Source of the DNA: Dallia pectoralis
Taxonomy: Eukaryota; Chordata; Actinopteri; Esociformes; Umbridae
Assembly: GCA_029465975.1 (NCBI GenBank)
Contig: CM055739.1
Coordinates: 11,375,513 to 11,439,512 of the forward strand
Reading direction: 5' to 3'
Length of the DNA stretch: 64,000 nucleotides
Below, piece after piece: positions 1-9,710 of this stretch. Positions within the stretch are counted from its first letter, which is position 1, and each line of letters begins with the position of its first letter. The notes beneath the pieces are model-generated. The model searched no databases, was not told the DNA's origin, and was given only the letters and a program-made list of their open reading frames with translations. Both the position numbers and the translations under genes were made by a program.

Positions 1-415
1 GTAGCTGAGGCTGATATCTAGGCTACAGTAATGTGGTCTGATATGGGCTATTTGCTGGGAGAACAAATTTATTCATTTAGGCTAATGGATCCAACAAACG
101 GTGACAGATGTATTTGTTTTAGGAGGAACTTGGGCTTCACTTTAATCAGTGAGTAAATCTGTCTTTGGTAATGCCAAACCAGCAACTGACCAATCACCAG
201 GGGAATCTAAATGTCCCCAAAACACCAAACCAGAACATACAGCTTACCTGCAAGATGGCTTCTAGCGTTACATTTTGCTGCAAAAAAAGAAGAAAATTTC
301 ACATTTGCTGTAGAGACAGACATTTGAGTTTATCATACTCCGAGTCAGGGCTAACAAAATCAACTCCCAAAATAAAGTCGTCATGAAGGAAGACGGAGAA
401 AACCAGATCATTCAC
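1..415 (-). other. kpna3 intron 3 (partial)
   Basis: Sequence downstream of the exon 3 donor (GT at 415-414 on the minus strand). No further exon of the armadillo region was recognised before the window edge. Confidence 0.7.
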
Positions 416-3400
416 CCCTCTGAAGTCAGAGTCTGCATCTGAGTCTTCGAGGCTCTCCTCCTGTGGAACGTTTCTCTTCTTTAAGAGGTGCTCGTCTCGT
501 TTGTTCTGGGAGAATACAACATAAAATTAATTCATTGTTGAGTACATGACTGTATGTTTTGGGTAACATACAAACACAGGGACAAGACCCTCCCTCATGG
601 TGTTACAGACTACCATGGGCGAGTGAGGAATGCACGTCTCCAGACAGCTGGTTCCTGTCAGACGTGTGCAAACCCCCACATTTGCTGTGTAAAGAAAAGC
701 TGTGTCACTCATCCTACAGAAGTGGTTTCCTCTCAAATAGGGGTGGGTCAGGCTTATTTACATATCATTTTTAAACACAGGCCCGGTCACGCGACAAGAG
801 TCTTGTTGTACATCGACATACTGTAGTTATGAACATTACAAAGAGATAAAAAAACCTACCAGAACTTCACAACAATATAGAACCATCAGAATCGATTGCT
901 GTCATAGCCTATAAGCAGTCTGGACAGGGTAAATAAACCACTGAGGAAGGTTTGGAAGTTAGGGGGTCTACACCTTTAAGAGTGGGAATGTTTTCAAACA
1001 GACATTAAGACACGCCTCCAGTCATGCACACAGCAACAAAATGACTCAGCAGACCAAACAACCATAAGAGAACTGAATACCAGTGACTGAACATTTCACA
1101 TTTAAAGTTAAGGTTATATAATTATCGAATCCTGTATCCACCTAACCAACCAACATAGAAATGTTAACCTGCACTGGGTGAAGAAAGGGCCAAAACATGG
1201 CAATTAAAATGGCAGTCTAACAATCTGTCGCGCCATGCTGATGCATAAGTAAAGAAATATCTACGACGACACAGGACTGGCATCTTGAGTGTGGGCACGG
1301 AGAACAGGGGGCAAGGTGGGTGAAGTGAAGGGAGGCTGGCTTTAGAGATTTGGTCATTCTATTTTGGGGTGGGGAGAAAACAGGGGGGCGTGCAGCAAGT
1401 CTAGTGAATGTGACTCTGGGCTAAAACAGGGCAACAGAGTCGCTCTGCTCACCTTTCTCAGCTCCACTGTCACCTCGTTCCGATGCCTTCGCATAGTCTG
1501 AAAGAGAGTGAGAAGAAAACATAGATGATCCTCATCACTGGGTCATTGAAGACAGCTGCCCACGCAAAAACACACCAGTAAACAAGTGGAACAGACAGTT
1601 CTTTCACAAACTAGGTATCAGAATACTAGTGTGTACTGCTTGTTGTGTCAGGCTGGCCTCATAACTGCAGCCAGGACATCCTGGTTCATGTTACTCATGC
1701 TTTCAAAACATCCTTCACGCTAGCCAAATGTACGTTCATGTTTATGCCCCTGCCTTTCGACCAGTGCCCTACTCTGGTTACATTTAAGAGGACATGGACC
1801 ACACCTTGGGACTGCCAAGCACAAAGGACCTAGGGCTGGGCGATAAATCGATAACGATATGTATCACGATAGACACATAATCAATAGAAAAATGTGTTTG
1901 ATCAATTATTTTTCTTCATCGGAAGAAACGAGAGCTTGCGAAGCATGTTTGGTTGCATGAACAAAGGCACTCAAAATATGGTAACCTAGCAACGTAGGGA
2001 GTGACACGCTAATCATGTAACAGTATCAAGTTTGGTTGCGCCATAACGTTGTCTTGTGTTGGATTCTTCAATAACAGAACCAGCAGCGAGGAAATTGTTG
2101 ATAAAACGGGAAAAGTCAGCTCGCCAGTACGGCAGTTTTTTGGATTTAATAAGTCTGACCGTAGGTTAGACCAATGTCGTCTGCAAATTATACAAGACCG
2201 TCGTTCCCACCAAGACTGGTAATAGACCATCAATTTTTCCTTTTTTTATGTTGGGTTTTATATTTCGATCAATGGTATTGTACTGTATCAGATTTGTTAA
2301 AACACTATTCACCAGAAGGCAAATCAGCTTGTGAACTTCCTAGCACTAAACTTGGAGATAATAGTTCTTCTCAGGTTACTCTGTTTATATTAAAGTCTTT
2401 GCACTATTTTATTACACTTGATAAAGGAACTCTTACGTATTCTTTAATTTAGCATTTTAACGTTAAGAGATAATTGTTAAGTGTTCATTGTGATTTTAGA
2501 CTTCTGTTTACATTTTAATTATTTGAGTGTTTTCTATGGTTGTGTTGACATGTTTGTCTTTAACTAAGGCGATTATAATCAGAGAAAGGTTACGTAAAAA
2601 AAAAATAAAAAAAAGGTTTAAATGTAATATATTTTTTCCCTGGTCCTTATTTTATATATTTCATAAAAATATCAATAATTATCGATATCGACCAATATGA
2701 CACACTTATATCGTGATAAAGTTTTCAGCCATATCGCCCAGCCCTAGAAGGACCCCCACCAAAAGCCCTGCTGGTTGTGTCGCGGGCCAAATAGCCGACG
2801 GTTCTGGGAAATACTCCACTAGCCCCGCCCCAGGTCCACCTGGTCATGCTTTTGACTTGGATTATGTTTAATATAATCTGGACAAAACACACATGCATTT
2901 ATTCATACTTTTAAAGGTTCACTCGGCATAGGCCACCGGAGCCTGGTTCCACTAGGTTCCTTCCTAAATGTGACCCCATCAGGGTGTTTTCCTAGCCAAC
3001 CCTGTTGAAGCAATCTCATTGGGGTATTAAGCTGAGTGTTTGTTTGTAAAAGTACTTTGTGACATCAGCTGATGTAAAAAGGGCATTGTATAATAAATGT
3101 GATTGATTGATTGATTTGATCAGACGCCCTTGTTCTGTATGCGTATGGAGAGAAAACTACCGAGGATGGAAAACTGTGTTTTGTCAACAGTCAAACTTGT
3201 GGCAGCTCTGTTTAGAGGACAATGTGAGTAAATCAGCCATGACAGGCCCAAAGTAGCCCAATGTGCAAACTGGAAAGAGGAAGTCCATGACCTCCCTGAA
3301 ACTGAACAATGATTGATTGAATTTTTGGACATCCAGACATTTATTCTGGGAAAGCCATCCTATGAAAAGACACGGAGAGGAACTTCCTGTGAGATGGAAG

Positions 3401-4939
3401 ATTGCCTGGTCTCATTCCTGTCACCAATAACGATGTCTCGACCCATTCCTTATGGATGAATCATACATATTCAGCACTGCCAATGTTTGTTGAGTATCCA
3501 TTGGGATACTTATTGTTGTAATAACAACATATACACCATTAACTGTGGCCCCGTTTGTGGTGGGCAAGGTCACATTTTTTGATCGAAACACATTTTATGC
3601 AACGCACATCACTCTTTTATATTCTTTCACGTTTGTACAAAGAACCTAAAACTAACTGAAGAAGCAGTGAGTGTGTCTGTGTGAGTCACAAGCAGACTGT
3701 GTGTCTCCCTGGCATTCGGCTTTCATGCATCTGAAAACATCAGATAGGACTCAAGGGGCTGCATCAGGCCTTACGACTGTGACAGCATTCATGGCAGAGC
3801 TGTTGTTGTCCTGCAAGGCTGGTGGGTAATCAGACATGTTCAATTACCACTGGGTCTGGGTACCAAACATACACACTGCACTGTAACCTCTACGTGTAAT
3901 AATCTTTTATAGCTTCTGCCCAAGATCCCCGTGTTTCACATGCAGAGAAAAGATATGGAATAAAGACATTCTTAGTAGAGTCACACATGCAGAATACTAA
4001 TTTACAGGTAGGGCGGCCAATACAGAAATATCGTATCGTAAATGGCCAGCCGGACCCCAGTATGAATGAAATGGGAGACCCAAATCATAACTTTAACATG
4101 GTGACAGAACAGTATCAACTTAAGTGGATGGGTAGGAGTTAAGATGGTGTTATGCCGGTGCTTTTACTCTGACTCACTGTCTATCTGACAAACACCCACC
4201 CGTCTCCCCTCGATGTCACTTGGATAATCAATTGCAAGTTAACCATATGGTAGGTTGGTCATTTGTACAATATTAACGTTGAATCATTATCAACAATAGA
4301 ACGCTAAATCTCACTAGCTGCAGTGGTCGGCGTTGATCCCATTTTAGACACACAGTTGACTATGGTAAGCTAGCTAGCTTACTGGTTAGCTTACTGGTTA
4401 GGATGTTACGGTGCTAATTGACATACACACCAACTCGAAACACCTACGTGTACGCGCACGAACAACAAGACAATATAACGTCAATTAGTTGATGTCTTTT
4501 GCACGCTATATTACTTCGTTAGTGCCACACGAACCAATGTCGTAATGGGTATATCACAGGTAAGGTAGCCAACTAGCTGCTAACTGCCTACATAACAAGC
4601 AACCATTCGTGCTACAGTGCTAAAGCTAAACAGCAGCAGGCCTTCCTGCGACAGGCCGCGCCCGCTCCGCATGGTAGTTATCCTGTTTGTTTACCCGGAT
4701 CCCATTTTGAGATAATAATCAGCAAAACGTTAAACAACGCACCGTCAATGAAAACCGCAGTAACCTAAGAACCAAGAAGCCAGTTAGCAACCAGAACTAG
4801 CAAACCGACCGCGCTAACGGCTACCTAGTCAGCTACCTAACGTATTTCGCCGGGCTAGCTACATCCTTACCTCGACATCGCGCCCCTTGTTTTTGAAGCT
4901 CTTGATTCGGTGGTTATCCAAGCTGGCGTTGTCTGCCAT
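416..4939 (-). CDS. kpna3: Importin subunit alpha (KPNA3-type), 5' part, three coding exons
   Basis: Adaptor that binds nuclear localisation signals on cargo and links them to importin beta for nuclear import. Coding exons on the minus strand are 4871-4939 (start ATG at 4939), 1453-1497 and 416-505; all junctions are phase 0 with AG/GT splice sites. They encode 68 residues. Exon 1 begins [20 protein letters not shown], exon 2 reads [15 protein letters not shown] and exon 3 carries [18 protein letters not shown] followed by an acidic stretch. This is the importin-beta-binding domain, rich in basic clusters. The wording matches KPNA3 ([15 protein letters not shown]) better than KPNA4 as I remember them. 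The armadillo repeats and C-terminus lie beyond position 1, so the gene is cut by the window edge. Intron 1 (1498-4870) holds mobile elements. KPNA4 is the only serious alternative. Confidence 0.95.
1830..2747. mobile_element. hAT-like non-autonomous DNA transposon in kpna3 intron 1
   Basis: Both ends carry the same inverted terminal sequence, CTAGGGCTGGGCGATA, at 1830 and, reverse-complemented, ending at 2747. The flanks share a short direct repeat (AAGGAC on each side), compatible with a hAT-type target-site duplication. The interior is AT-rich, about 0.9 kb, with no transposase-length open frame, so it cannot move on its own. The superfamily is inferred from the termini and approximate duplication length. 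Confidence 0.7.
2915..3119 (+). mobile_element. 3' end of a non-LTR retroelement (SINE/LINE tail)
   Basis: The segment contains the widespread teleost tail wording (GAGCCTGGTTCCACTAGG, then CTTTGTGACATCAGCTGATG) and ends in TGATTGATTGATTGATT, the short-repeat tail of many fish retroelements. The 5' boundary is uncertain. It sits in kpna3 intron 1 in the opposite orientation to the gene. Confidence 0.6.
3120..4870. other. Rest of kpna3 intron 1
   Basis: No gene, RNA gene or long repeat recognised. The part nearest exon 1 (about 4300-4870) is rich in short GCTAGCT/TAGCTA-type words and becomes more CpG-rich toward the promoter. Confidence 0.5.
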
Positions 4940-5110
4940 GTCTGTCTGTTTTAGCTACCTAGCCCTACGCTTGAAACCCGGGTGGGAAAATGTAGAAGAT
5001 AGATACAGCTGTTTAGCCGAAGGGTGGTTGGCTAAACGTGATACGCCGAGTTCGGGATAATCTCGTCGAGCGAGGGAGGAGAATTCGGGGGCGGACCTAT
5101 ACTGGCGGGG
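4940..5110 (-). promoter_or_regulatory. kpna3 5' UTR and promoter-proximal region
   Basis: The region directly upstream of the kpna3 start codon (minus strand) is CpG-containing, unlike the AT-rich sequence farther out. It carries a GC box (GGGGGCGG at 5087-5094). No TATA box is evident, which fits a housekeeping promoter. The transcription start is not determinable by eye. Confidence 0.5.
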
Positions 5111-5519
5111 TGTATTCATTCTGCCAACCAAAACGGTTTCTATTGGACAGACTCAAGGTCGTTCCCTGTCCGTTTCATTATGTTTAGCAAACGTGTTTCA
5201 ACGTAAACGTTTAGTTTGGCGGAATGAACGCACCTTTCACGTAACAGTTCCTTAAAACGTCGTGCAATGTCGCATAGTTGATTTAATTTGTTTTGCAGTC
5301 TTTAATAACAATGTTGCATATTACTACACCGTCTGCACACTGCACTGTGTTATAGACTGGATTTCAAATGTGTATATGCGTTTTAATTTACATTAGTCTA
5401 CACATTAACCGATAATGACAATGCAGAAGAAATGTGTAGGCTACATTATGTACATAACTAGCCAGACGCTTTATTCAGACATTTGTAGAAGCGGTTTTGA
5501 TAGTACTCGCGTTTTTGTT

Positions 5520-6075
5520 CAACAGATGATGAGGGCTAATGTTGAACTCCGGTCCTCAGGTCTACCAAGAGATGTTTAATCGGGTTCAGGTCCGGGCTAG
5601 GGCTGGGTCACTTGAGGACATTCACAGACTTTTCTTGGCTGTGGGATTCAGGTTATTGTGATGAGGAAAGATACGTCTTCGCCTCCAGTCTCAGGTCGTG
5701 TGCTCTCTGGTTCAGATTTTCAAACAAATCTCTTCCATTTTTCATTTCATAATGGAGTCCATTGTGTAATATCAATTAATTTGTATTTGCCACAGATATA
5801 CTACTCTCAAGAAAGACACCTCAGGGATGATCAAAAGACACAGGACACAGCAGGATACAACGCATGCGGAGTGTCATGGCAAAGTATTTCAATACTTCTT
5901 CTGTTTAGTTTTACTTTCAATGAAATGGCACAGATTAAAAAAATGCATTTATAAATATATTTGCCATTCTGGGTTATTGTGTAGATTGGTGGAGAAAAAT
6001 AATAATACAATCCTAATTCAGTCTATAGGACATATGTAATGAGGTGTGAATACTTTTCAGAAGCCACTGTATTGT
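5520..6075 (-). mobile_element. Degenerate Tc1/mariner-type transposon remnant
   Basis: Wording typical of salmonid/teleost Tc1-like elements is present in order: a TTTAATCGGGTTCAGGTCCG region near 5573, the CACTTGAGGACATTCACAGA region near 5609, and a terminal part near 5950-6060 reading ATTGTGTAGATTGGTGGAGA and GTGTGAATACTTTTCAGA. In these families this is the strand opposite to the transposase. Most of the interior is deleted and no transposase frame survives, so it is a dead copy of about 0.55 kb. Confidence 0.75.
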
Positions 6076-7534
6076 TACAAAACAATTTGTAATTGTTAGC
6101 TAACCCGTGCAATGGATAATTTTATTATGATGAATCGATGGAGGGGTGTCAATGACGTTTTACGATCAATCCAAAAAGATGCAGTCATATTTGAACAAAT
6201 GCAATAAAAGATCTGCTACATTTCATGGTTTATCATTGCTTTATTCTTTGCTTTATAAAATAACAAAATACACAGTACATTATCAAATTTAATTTGAGGA
6301 CATGACAAACAGATTATTTTAAATTGGCTTACACTACATGACCCCTTTGTCGTTTTCAGTCGATAACAGCAAATCCCACTAAATATAATTGTCTTTAAAA
6401 TTGCCTCGATAAAAAAGACACATAATCAAGATACGTTTCTACCTATGACACCTTTTGTGTGTGTGAGTGTGAGTGTGTGTGTCCTGTCCTGATGAGGACC
6501 CAAGTCCGAGGTTTATTGCCAAGAAATAAAGTGCCACTCAAATGGAGCTAAATGATGAAGCCAATGCGTGGCCAACATTACCCCCTAGCGGTAGCATTTA
6601 GCTAAACGGCTTTTAGCTTTTTATTATTTTGCACTTTGGAGTGAGAGGGACGTCCGACATTTAGAGTTCTATAATTGCGACCTGAATATTCTGCTCCAAC
6701 ACCAAAACTCTGGCGGTCAATCCTCTCATAATGGAATTCCACTGCGAGATTGACCAACTAGCCAGAGATAACTTCATTACCAGGTGAGGGTGGAAATGTT
6801 CACACTCACCTGTATACAAATGTTGTTTTTCCATTGTCCAGTAGCGAAATCCCCAGTTCAGAAGATTTTAGAACAGAGGATACACAAAGAAAGAATGGCA
6901 TATGAAAGTAAAGAGAAACAATATATTTTGAGAGTCCCCCTAACTCTAACCCCTAAAGTGTGTCTGTAGACGATCTACTGCTTATCAGTCACATTTTATT
7001 AACCAACTACTCATCCTAACCTCAATCCTAACCTTACCCTAAACTTTATTTTAAACCTAACTCTAACCGTAGCAAGCATTTGATTATAAGCAGTTAATAA
7101 TGTATTAATAGTAGTACTATAAAACTGTGAAACTCTCAAAATTAAGCGTAACCATAAAAAGTAGGTTAACTCAAAATGTAAATCACAAACGTCGTAAATG
7201 GCTCCATCCATTTGTAGTTCTCTAATATACTATGTGGACTTCTGAGTAGCAACAAATATCTGATCATCAGACTGAGTTGACCAGGAGATGGCGACAAAGG
7301 ATAATAAAGCATAATAATGTTGAAGCCCCAAGTGGACAATATCTAGTCTGTTCACTTATACGGTATACTTTATGCAACAAATTATATTCTCATGGTATTT
7401 CTGTAAGTAATGTCGAATTTAAAACTCATTTTTAGGGGCAGATATAAAGTCAAATAAAGATTAAAAACAAACAAATACAAAACATTGTGACCCAATTCAG
7501 CCACGTTTATTATTGACTAGATGTCTAACGGCAA
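6076..7534. other. Intergenic between kpna3 and the miRNA cluster
   Basis: AT-rich and without a supported gene. A short CCTAACC/TAACCCT-like degenerate simple repeat occupies about 7012-7075. This interval is probably transcribed as downstream sequence of the primary miRNA, but nothing here proves that. Confidence 0.5.
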
Positions 7535-7617
7535 TGCTTTGCTTCAACAGCACTGTCAATACTGGAGGCTTCAGCAGTGGTGTAACTCCAATATTTACGT
7601 GCTGCTACAGCAAGGCA
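7535..7617 (-). ncRNA. mir16: mir-16 precursor hairpin
   Basis: On the minus strand the segment folds as a hairpin. The 5p arm (7607 down to 7586) starts TAGCAGCACGTAAATATTGG, the miR-16 sequence with the AGCAGCA seed. The 3p arm (7565 to 7544) reads CCAGTATTGACAGTGCTG, close to miR-16-3p (star). The arms pair through AGCAGCAC/CAGTGCTG. miR-16 targets cell-cycle and survival mRNAs such as BCL2 and cyclins in vertebrates. It lies downstream of mir-15a in the same orientation, as in the vertebrate mir-15a/16-1 cluster within the DLEU2 transcript. Confidence 0.95.
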
Positions 7618-7973
7618 GCCAGTCCCAGAAAATGGCAGTCACCTGCCTTGGAAGGCTTCGCTCACCGTGTCGCTAAATGTACACAGTACCACAAGCATTC
7701 CGTCTGGTATCAGTCTGGTATCAGCCCTTTGCTTTAAATACGTTCAACCGATCTGAAAAGATAGCATGCTGAGGATATGTTGTTACGCTGGCTTTTTATC
7801 GAGCACTGATACCTGATTCAAGTGATTTCGTTCTTCAGTTTAGACCACAACTAGTTGAATCAGCTGTCTTAGATGGGATTAAACAAAACCATGCATACCC
7901 TGGGGCACTCCAGGACATAGCCGTCCAGGCAGAACTAGTAGTGTATAGCTTGCACAGTCCCATTCAATGTTTC

Positions 7974-8057
7974 CCTAGGCGTTAATGCAACAGCACAGTA
8001 CAGCCTGTTTTATTGTATGAACCACAAACCATTCTGTGCTGCTTCAACACCGCTAGG
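7974..8057 (-). ncRNA. mir15a: mir-15a precursor hairpin
   Basis: On the minus strand the segment begins CCTAG and ends CTAGG, which pair at the base. The 5p arm (8044 to 8023) reads AAGCAGCACAGAATGGTTTG, which is miR-15a apart from the first base (A where the usual form has U). The 3p arm (8007 to 7986) reads CAGGCTGTACTGTGCTGTTG, matching the miR-15a-3p pattern. The shared AGCAGCA seed is intact. The 5p starts of mir-15a and mir-16 are 437 nt apart, wider than the roughly 140 nt I recall for human. A minisatellite starts at the next base (8058), on the 5' side of the hairpin in the transcript. Confidence 0.93.
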
Positions 8058-8741
8058 TCTCCCACACCTCCACTTACCTATACACACCACCCTGGGATGG
8101 AGGGTGGCCTGTATTCTCCCACACCTCCACTTACCTATACACACCACCCTGGGATGGAGGGTGGCCTGTATTCTCCCACACCTCCACTCACGTATACACA
8201 CCACCCTGGGATGGAGGTTGGCCTGTATTCTCCCACACCTCCACTTACCTATACACACCACCCTGGGATGGAGGGTGGCCTGTATTCTCCCACACCTCCA
8301 CTCACGTATACACACCACCCTGGGATGGAGGGTGGCCTGTATTCTCCCACACCTCCACTCACGTATACACACCACCCTGGGATGGAGGGTGGCCTGTATT
8401 CTCCCACACCTCCACTTACCTATACACACCACCCTGGGATGGAGGGTGGCCTGTATTCTCCCACACCTCCACTCACGTATACACACCACCCTGGGATGGA
8501 GGGTGGCCTGTATTCTCCCACACCTCCACTCACTTATACACACCACCCTGGGATGGAGGTTGGCCTGTATTCTCCCACACCTCCACTCACGTATACACAC
8601 CACCCTGGGATGGAGGGTGGCCTGCATTCTCACACACCTCCACTTACCTATACACACCACCCTGAGATGGAGGTTGGCCTGTATTCTCCCACACCTCCAC
8701 TCACTTATCCACACCACCCTGGGATGGAGGCTGGCCTGAGT
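8058..8741. repeat. 57-bp minisatellite, 12 copies, abutting pre-mir-15a
   Basis: Twelve tandem copies of a 57-bp unit beginning CTCCCACACCTCCACTTACC, with few substitutions (for example CTCACGTATA for CTTACCTATA). The unit is a multiple of three without stops, so it produces spurious open frames of about 240 codons on both strands; these are not genes. In the inferred miRNA primary transcript (minus strand) the array lies directly upstream of the mir-15a stem. Confidence 0.95.
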
Positions 8742-9555
8742 TAATTATCTGAAACCAATAAAAAACACAATGAGGTTGAGATGGCATTGTAATAAAAAAT
8801 GAACAAACATCGAGCTATATTCTCTGCTATATTCTCTGCTAAACTCTCTGGGCCTTTATGCAATGAGTGTTAATATGTTCACCTGCAGTGTAACTGTGGC
8901 TGCTTTGAGCCCCGTGAGGTACAGATCTCCCAGAAACATATTTCCCTATTGATTATTTGCAGACATATAATGGCAACAATGAAGATTGACCACCTTGTGC
9001 GTTATTGCATTATAAGTATTTACATGATTCATTAGAATAGATATTTGCTTAGACACTGGCAGTGGGAGAGTGATAAAATAGCAGTTGATGGGCAGAACTG
9101 CACAGCAACTGAAACGGAAGTCCCGCCTTTTATTGGTTCCAGGCGATGATGTAACCGTTTCCAAATTGATCGAGTTGTTGATGCCTCAAAAGTTGTTGCC
9201 AATGGCTGAATCTGCTGTCTGTTGCCAGACGTCATTGTTATTGTAAATAGTCCGCTCCCCGCTATCAAGCACAAGTATTTATTCATTTGTTCATAAAATA
9301 TAAACAGGGACGTGTATAGGCTATTAAATATATATAATGTATGAATATATTTGTCCACTAATTTATATGTGGTCTATTGGCTTTTATTGCATGCAATATT
9401 TAACACCCATCGTAACTACAAATCGATCATCAAATTTCATAAATTGTCCTATTTTTGATTAAACGGCTTCATACACCGGCTTGGAGGGGTACAAGCCAGT
9501 GTGTTTATGAACAGACAGGCGGACTGATCGGTTGAGATAATTAGAGCCTACTTAC
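8742..9555. other. Intergenic/possible pri-mir-15a-16 intron
   Basis: AT-rich sequence without a supported gene. If the promoter proposed at 9556-9710 is real, this would be the first intron of the miRNA host transcript. Confidence 0.4.
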
Positions 9556-9710
9556 TTGCGCGTGTGAACCCCGCTAACGTATATCCACAGTGTGCACCCG
9601 GAGCCGAGGGTTAAACCAACAAAATAACATCCCAGCTAGTTGAATCAACCGGTCACCACGCTCCAAGGAAGTTCTTTCCTTTTGTTACCGTAGTGCCCTA
9701 TTTATAGACA
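9556..9710 (-). promoter_or_regulatory. Candidate promoter and first exon of the mir-15a/16 host transcript
   Basis: On the minus strand there is a TATA-like box TATAAATA (9706-9699) inside CTATAAATAG, which also fits the MEF2 consensus. It sits in a local CpG-rich patch (GCGCGCCGGGG on the plus strand near 9720). About 145 nt downstream is a strong 5' splice site, CGCAA|GTAAGTA, with the exon end at 9556. Orientation and position suit a DLEU2-like non-coding host for the two hairpins. This is an inference; no transcript evidence is visible. Confidence 0.35.

Noticed and set aside
7012..7075. CCTAACC/TAACCCT words as an interstitial telomere (also 13232-13390)
   Set aside because: Too degenerate and lacking the TTAGGG hexamer register; treated as a simple repeat.
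8010..8744. Open frames of about 240 codons on both strands
   Set aside because: They are translations of the 57-bp minisatellite; unit length divisible by three and absence of stops explain them.
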